A stretch of 64,000 nucleotides of DNA from Paraphaeosphaeria minitans (lineage: Eukaryota > Ascomycota > Dothideomycetes > Pleosporales > Didymosphaeriaceae). Each line of letters opens with the position of its first letter. The first letter of the stretch is position 1. Shown here piece after piece: positions 59,042-64,000 of this stretch. The notes below the pieces were generated by a model. That model was given only the letters and a program-made list of their open reading frames with translations, searched no databases and was not told where the DNA came from. The position numbers and the translations under genes were made by a program. Location of the stretch: the NCBI GenBank assembly GCA_015832175.1, contig WJXW01000013.1, positions 1,691,252 through 1,755,251 of the forward strand, in the 5' to 3' direction.

Positions 59042-59074
59042 CCTTTATCCTCTAGCCTCTACCTCCTCTTTACA
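59042..59074 (+). repeat. Copia-B 3' LTR, right end
   Basis: Cctttatcctctagcctc to tttaca, matching 32969-33001. It marks the right end of Copia-B; the next five bases (aaaca) would be its target duplication, but the left partner is lost. Confidence 0.85.
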
Positions 59075-59393
59075 AAACATAGGGCCAATTAGCTATTATT
59101 TAAGATAGCTAATTAGGGAATAGACACATAATAACTAACCTAACTAGATAAGACACGAAGAGACCCAATGGACAATTAGAGTAGTTGGATTTATATAATG
59201 GATTTAAATAGAATAACTTAACTTATTCTTTTATATTCCTTATTTAAGGCAAAGGCACCTACTACACTATATTTTTAGTAAGGAACATAGGGCTGCTTTT
59301 GAAAGGATATAGAGAACTATAGTAATAAGTATTTAGAGAAGTAATAGAAGCTATTTAGTAGACTTTTAAGTAGCTACTAAATAGCTAGGAATA
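59075..59393. other. less-mutated unassigned DNA between Copia-B and Gypsy-A5
   Basis: These 319 bp match nothing else in the window. They keep more CA/TG than their surroundings (for example caatggacaatt and ttggattt), suggesting a low-copy sequence spared by RIP. Two inverted repeats stand out: aattagctat/atagctaatt (59087-59096 and 59105-59114) and a perfect 12 bp pair gctatttagtag/ctactaaatagc (59350-59361 and 59374-59385). No ORF of note. Confidence 0.7.
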
Positions 59394-59824
59394 TATTAAA
59401 TCCAATAGGGTAGCTAGTCCTAAAGGGTTAAGGTTGGTTCTTGGGCAGGAGTACTTACAGAAGGTAGAAGGTCTTATTAATATAATAGTATCTTGCGAAG
59501 TATAATAAGTTAATAATTTAGTCTACTAGAATCTAAATAATAGATTAATAAACAGATTAAACACAAGTATAGAGAGTCTATCCTCGCGTTCCTATATACT
59601 AAGCAAAGGCCGCTCTATAGGGAGCGCTTTATAGAGAGCGCTCTGTAGAAAGCGGTTATATATGTTATACTCTAGTACAAAGTAATTAAGCGCGCTATAA
59701 AGAGTAGTTACGTAGCTCCTTTATTTAAGGCGTAGCTAGCATTAAATCCCTGCTTAATCTTTACTAGACGTCTACTAGGTACAAAACTAGCTTTCTGCCA
59801 TTATATAGATTTTAGATTCTAATA
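59394..59824 (-). repeat. Gypsy-A5 3' LTR
   Basis: This 431 bp LTR reads TA...ATA on the + strand, both ends RIP-altered. The U3 palindromes have the short arrangement of A1 and A4. It is followed by ttatcccctctctttt, the complement of the polypurine tract. Confidence 0.92.
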
Positions 59825-59934
59825 TTATCCCCTCTCTTTTATAGATTTGTCCTAAATTACATATTTAGATCTTAGCTATTATTATATAAGCTGTTCTACT
59901 AACCCTACTTACTATAAGTATGTTTATTAGCATT

Positions 59935-60414
59935 ATAACTAGCAACTTTACTATTTGAAAACATTAATTATATTATAAAATCTAAGAAGCTAATATTATC
60001 GTAAAGAACCCTTATATTAATTACAGTTTTAAAGGTTCTATTTACTATATTATACTAGATTTAGGTTTAAAGTGTTCTAAATATATTCGCTTAGGTTGTC
60101 TATGTGTGAATATAAGCTAGTTGTTGCTAGATAAGACTCGCGAGGAGTATAAGAAGAAAGTTAAAAAGGATAAGAAGGGGTTATCTTTCCTAATAGTATA
60201 GTTATTATAAAATAAGAAGATACTAGCTTAGGCTAAAGAGCGTGCTTATAAGAAGACATTATATTTAGCTACAGAAATAACTACAGATAGTAAAGACATA
60301 ATTATAGATATTATTAATTATTCTACTACTACAGTAACTGTTAGTTACTCTACAGTAATGTAGTTAACGCTTAATATAGTAAATACTATAGCGTTAGTAC
60401 CGCAATCCTCCTAG
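59935..60414 (+). pseudogene. Gypsy-A5 antisense cysteine-motif ORF (aORF)
   Basis: The fourth copy of the 160-codon antisense frame has the start changed to ATA and the stop TAG at the same relative place. The motif reads L-K-C-S-K-Y-I-R-L-G-C-L-C-V. The Arg here, where other copies have Cys, suggests that the ancestral form was C-x2-C-x-R-L-G-x2-C, because CGC to TGC is a RIP-type change. Length is exactly 480 bp as in the other three. Confidence 0.64.
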
Positions 60415-60429
60415 ATATGTTTGTGTTTC

Positions 60430-63400
60430 TAATAAAATTCCTTAATCTTTTGCTAATAGTTTCCTAGATTATTCTTTAGTTTCTAAGTGTTTTCGCTATA
60501 TAAGTAACCTTTCTACTTAATAAGGTATGCGTTGTTATGCTAATTATATTCTAGAATTCTTTTAACCTTAAATTTGTTTTCTTCCTTAGTCTAGTAGTAG
60601 AAGGTAGTTTTAACTAGTGTATTAGGGTCTGCTAGTTTTAGTAGTAATACATAGAATACTAAGTGTATCTTTGCATCTAGTGGTAGTTCTAACTTATAGT
60701 TTACTAGTAATATTTACTTAGAAATGTAAAATAGTCTAACCTTAATATAATCTAGTTTCTTATGTTTTTTTTTTCTAAGTTTAAAGGTTTTTTGTAAGTA
60801 GATATGCTTTATCCCCCTTCTTTAGCTAAGGTGCTATTTTTCGTTTTCTATTTTAATATAAAATTAATTGCTATTAAGCTTTTTTAAGGTTCTCTTAGAG
60901 TTGTTAGTGTATTTTCTTTATATTTTCTACTATATTAATAGCTTCTTTTGCTTTAATTATTATAGGAAATCGTTAATTAAAGAGATGTAGGTGTCTTCTG
61001 TAATTTGCATAGAATAGTGTATGTCCTAATACTGCTAATACTTTGTTATTATAGGCTAACTATGCTATAGGTAGTAATAAAACCCAGTTATTTTTCTAAC
61101 TATTGCAGTAGATGCGTAGGTATATTTCTATAGTTTAGTTTATACGTTCTGTCTATTAATCTATTTATAGATAGTAGGCTGTTAATAGCTTTTGTTTCGT
61201 TCTAAGTAGGGCTATAAGCGTTGTCTAATAATTTAACGTAAAGAGCTTGTCTCTATTGCTAATAATTATTTTTAGGATTCTGTAGTGTCTAATTAGTTAA
61301 TCCAGAATAAGAAAGGCGAGTTCCTTTGCTATTATTCTTTTAAGGCATAGAATAAGCTTAATATACTTAGTTATTTAGTAGACTACTACTAGTATACTAT
61401 TATATTTAATTCCTGTTGTTAGATCCTTAGAGTTTAGAATTCCTATAACAAAATTAATAGTAATGTTTTTCTATAGTACTATTAGTATTCTAATTACTTA
61501 TATATCTCTATGTTTAAGATATATACTGTATTTGTTTCTCTAGTATTCTACACATTTATAGATGTAAGTTAATATAGCTTCTTTAATTTCTTTAAAGGTG
61601 TAATTCCTTTAGATAAGTTCTATTGTCTTTGTGCTGCCTAGGTGTCTGTATATAGAGTTATTGTGGTATTGTTAGATAATCTTAGTCTGTAGATGTTCCA
61701 GAACTTCTTAGTTAATTACTAAAAGTTAATTTAGTTCTACTGTTAGCTCTAGAGGTCTATCTTTAGCTTTTTAAAGTATTACAGAGAAGGTTTTTGCCTT
61801 TTCTCTTACTAGATCACTTTATTAGCTAAGAGCGTCTGCTCTGCCATTTTCTTTTCTAGCTATATAGATAATTTTAAACTTATACTACCTAGTAGTCTAC
61901 AACTATCTTTATTATTATACTATAAGTTCTTTTATTATTGTAAACCTTAGAAGGTTTTTATAATCTGTGTAGATTTCTAGCGTTAAGTAACTAAGCGCGT
62001 AAATCCTCTAGTGCTTTAAGACTTTAATAATAGCGTAGAGTTCCTTATTATATACGTTGTATTATGTTTTGGCGTTATTAAATTTGCATAAGTAGTAGGC
62101 AATTAGGTGCTATTTACTATTACGTTTTTATTTAGCGTAGGCGCCTAGCGCAAGATCCCTAGTGTCTATTTTAAAGCGTAGTAGTTTATTACTTCTAAAA
62201 TAGATAAGGATAGGTTCTATAATACATGCTGTCTTAAGGAGTTAAAATAACATTCTATACTTATTTATTTATTTAAAGGGTACGTCCTTGTTTATAAGAT
62301 TTATTAGAGGTATTCTAACCTTTACGTAATTTTAGATAAATTGTTAGTTGAATCTATAGAATTCTAAGAATTCTTAGATATTCTTAGCTGTCTTTAGTAT
62401 TAGTTAGTTCTTAATATATTTAACTTTACTTAGTGCTATCTTAATTCCTTCTATAGTAATAATGTGTCCTAGGAATCTAAGTTATTTAACGTTAAACTTA
62501 TATTTCTTAAGTTTAATTTTAAGGTATGCTTTATCTAGTGCTTCTAGTACTATTTGTATATACTTAGTGTGGTCTAATTCGTTTTTAGAAAAGACGAGAA
62601 TATTATCTATATACGCAATAACAAATATATCTAGATGTTTATAGAGTATGTTATTAATAAGTGCTATAAAAGCTGCTAGTGCGTTTTAAGTCTAAAAGGC
62701 ATAACCTTATATTTAAATAGTTTATAGCGTGATTAAGATGCTATTTTCTATTCTTTACCTTTCTTAATTTGTATAAGGTAGTAACCGTCTCTTAGATCTA
62801 TTATTGTAAATATCTTAGCTTAAGATAGTTAATCTTGTAGCTCTATAATGTTTAGTGGTGGGTATTAGTTTTTTATTATTATGTTGTTAAGTTGTTAGTA
62901 GTTAACGTATAGTTTATCTAATCTATCCTTTTTCTTAATAAATATAAAAGGACTTACTACTAGTGATTTTAATAGTTATATATATCCTTTCTTAAAGTTT
63001 ATGTTAATAAAATCACGTTCTTTAAGGAGTTCTTCTCCTATTTTACTATATAGTGGTCTAAAGGGTGGCGTCTTCCCTTCTTCTAGGTCTATTGTAAGAT
63101 CCTAGGGTTAATATTTAGGTAGGTTTGCTTTTCCTTCCTTTTCTATAAATATATATATCTATTTCCTGTACTCTCCTAGTAAGGTAAAGGGTGTGCTATT
63201 GTCTTCCTTCTTACACTTCTTAATCTAGCAGTTCGTACTAGTGTCTACTAAGGTGTACTTCTTTTTTTTAACTATCTATTGCGGTATTATATTATTAATA
63301 ACTCTCTTATTTACTATTATTTTTAGTTAATGCGTAGGCTTTGCTTATAATATATAATTACAGTATTTGAATAATATTTTCTTTATACCCTAGTTAATCT

Positions 63401-63773
63401 ATAGGTTATGTATTATTAACTAAGGTAATTCTAAGACTAACTTATGCTTAGATCCTAGTAAGACATCTAAGGTAAGTTCCTCTCTATGTCTTTAGACTAT
63501 TATTGTGGTAATAACCTCCTAGTATATCTAAGGTGTTTTGGGCATTAGGGATCTATTTGTAATATAAATAATATAAAGTACTTCTTTCTTTAATATTATA
63601 AGTCCTGCTTATCTTACTATCTAATAAGATATAAAGTTCTTTCCTGCTCTTAAGTCTATAAGAGCTTAAGCCTATATTCCTTTAAGCTATACTAGTAGCT
63701 TAACTAATACTATGCTTACTATAGTATTTAATTTAATAAAGGCGTTTTCTTGTCTAAGTTTAGGCCTAAAAAA
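60430..63773 (-). pseudogene. Gypsy-A5 pol
   Basis: On the minus strand this gives a chromodomain (about 60450-60580), integrase (about 61100-61650), RNase H (about 61950-62170), RT with Y-I-D-N near 62605, and protease near 63650-63670. The -1 heptamer is at 63767-63773 (taaaaaa on the + strand). RIP stops throughout. Confidence 0.85.
63767..63773 (-). promoter_or_regulatory. Gypsy-A5 -1 frameshift heptamer
   Basis: T TTT TTA on the minus strand, third independent copy of the site in this window, in the same context (tagatgtc before, ggcctaaac after). Confidence 0.72.
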
Positions 63774-64000
63774 GACATCTATTTATGTAGGTTATAATTA
63801 GGTTCTAGTGCCTAGTATGCGTTTCTAAGTATCCGCTTCTATTATTATTCTTAAGTATATAGCTTATATAGATTATTTTCTTTTTCCTATAAAGATGTTT
63901 TGTTGCTTTTCCTTCTGTAGTCTTTACTATTCCTGTGTACTAGTTAAATTAGTAGTTCTGTTGTTACTTCTTACGTAGGATAGTTTATAAAGCTATCTAA
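63774..64000 (-). pseudogene. Gypsy-A5 gag C-terminal tail
   Basis: The last part of gag (acidic tail after the zinc knuckle) enters from the right edge. It is collinear with 15621-15847 of Gypsy-A2. Confidence 0.75.

Larger units (their letters stand above)
32841..59074 (+). mobile_element. Copia-B, scaffold Ty1/copia element with four nested insertions
   Basis: This is one Ty1/copia element spread over 26 kb by insertions. Its own parts are a 5' LTR remnant (32841-33001), primer site (33002-33016), leader (39683-40796), gag-protease (40797-41989 and 42302-42341), integrase-RT (49585-51571) and a split 3' LTR (51572-51708 and 59042-59074). Inserted are Gypsy-A4, solo LTR-S3, Copia-A2 and Copia-A3, all with perfect 5 bp duplications. 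It is less RIP-mutated than Copia-A but lacks RNase H, so it is also dead. Removing the insertions leaves a readable order. Confidence 0.88.
59394..64000 (-). mobile_element. Gypsy-A5, 3' two thirds of a Ty3/gypsy chromovirus
   Basis: This minus-strand Gypsy-A copy has its 3' LTR at 59394-59824. The aORF, pol and the start of the gag tail follow, running off the right edge. The RT box reads Y-I-D-N near 62605. It is collinear with Gypsy-A2 over the whole shared length. Confidence 0.93.

Noticed and set aside
59075..59393. A MITE bounded by the two inverted repeats
   Set aside because: The left and right hairpins are unrelated in sequence, and there is no terminal inverted repeat pair or target duplication around the stretch.

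Overview
The window is a heavily mutated, AT-rich block of nested LTR retrotransposons from a filamentous ascomycete with repeat-induced point mutation (RIP). I find no intact host gene, tRNA or rRNA. The RIP evidence is direct. Paired LTRs differ almost only by C:G to T:A changes, largely at CpA/TpG. CA and TG are scarce and TA is abundant. Coding regions with recognisable retroelement domains are broken almost only by TAG and TAA where the family expects Gln or Trp, and many start codons read ATA instead of ATG. Family names below (Gypsy-A, Gypsy-B, Copia-A, Copia-B, LTR-S) are my own labels.

Layout, left to right. Gypsy-A1 (+, 3' part, 1-9021) is split by a complete Gypsy-B1 (-, 452-7590, duplication gctaa). 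A truncated LTR-S1 (-, 9022-9529) follows. Next is an unidentified RIP-eroded stretch (9530-11203, resuming 17947-18165), split by the complete Gypsy-A2 (-, 11204-17941, duplication taaga). Gypsy-A3 (+, 18166-20339) has an unusual U3 and is cut by Gypsy-B2 (+, 20340-22459). That abuts Copia-A1 (+, 22460-32840), which holds the complete gag-only LTR-S2 (25128-28133, duplication gatgc). From 32841 to 59074 a single Copia-B (+) forms the scaffold. Into it went Gypsy-A4 (33017-39677, duplication ccagc, inside its primer site), a solo LTR-S3 (41990-42301, duplication ctagt), Copia-A2 (42342-49584, duplication gaagg) and Copia-A3 (51709-59036, duplication gttac, inside its 3' LTR). About 320 bp of less mutated DNA (59075-59393) precede Gypsy-A5 (-, 59394 to the end).

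How the parts work. Gypsy-A is a chromodomain-bearing Ty3/gypsy element. Gag and pol are in different frames joined by a conserved T TTT TTA slippery site in the -1 direction. It also carries a 160-codon cysteine-motif ORF on the opposite strand between pol and the 3' LTR, the most interesting coding signal in the window. Gypsy-B is a second Ty3/gypsy family with about 1.9 kb of extra sequence after pol. Copia-A encodes one continuous gag-pol frame and has a 1.65 kb 3' tail with a minisatellite. Both copia families have a primer-binding site matching the anticodon arm of initiator tRNA-Met, that is half-tRNA priming. LTR-S is a gag-only, probably non-autonomous element, the least RIP-damaged family, and rich in a recurring TCGCACRA motif.

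All domain calls come from reading translations by eye. Exact gag/pol ends are approximate; LTR boundaries and target duplications are read directly.
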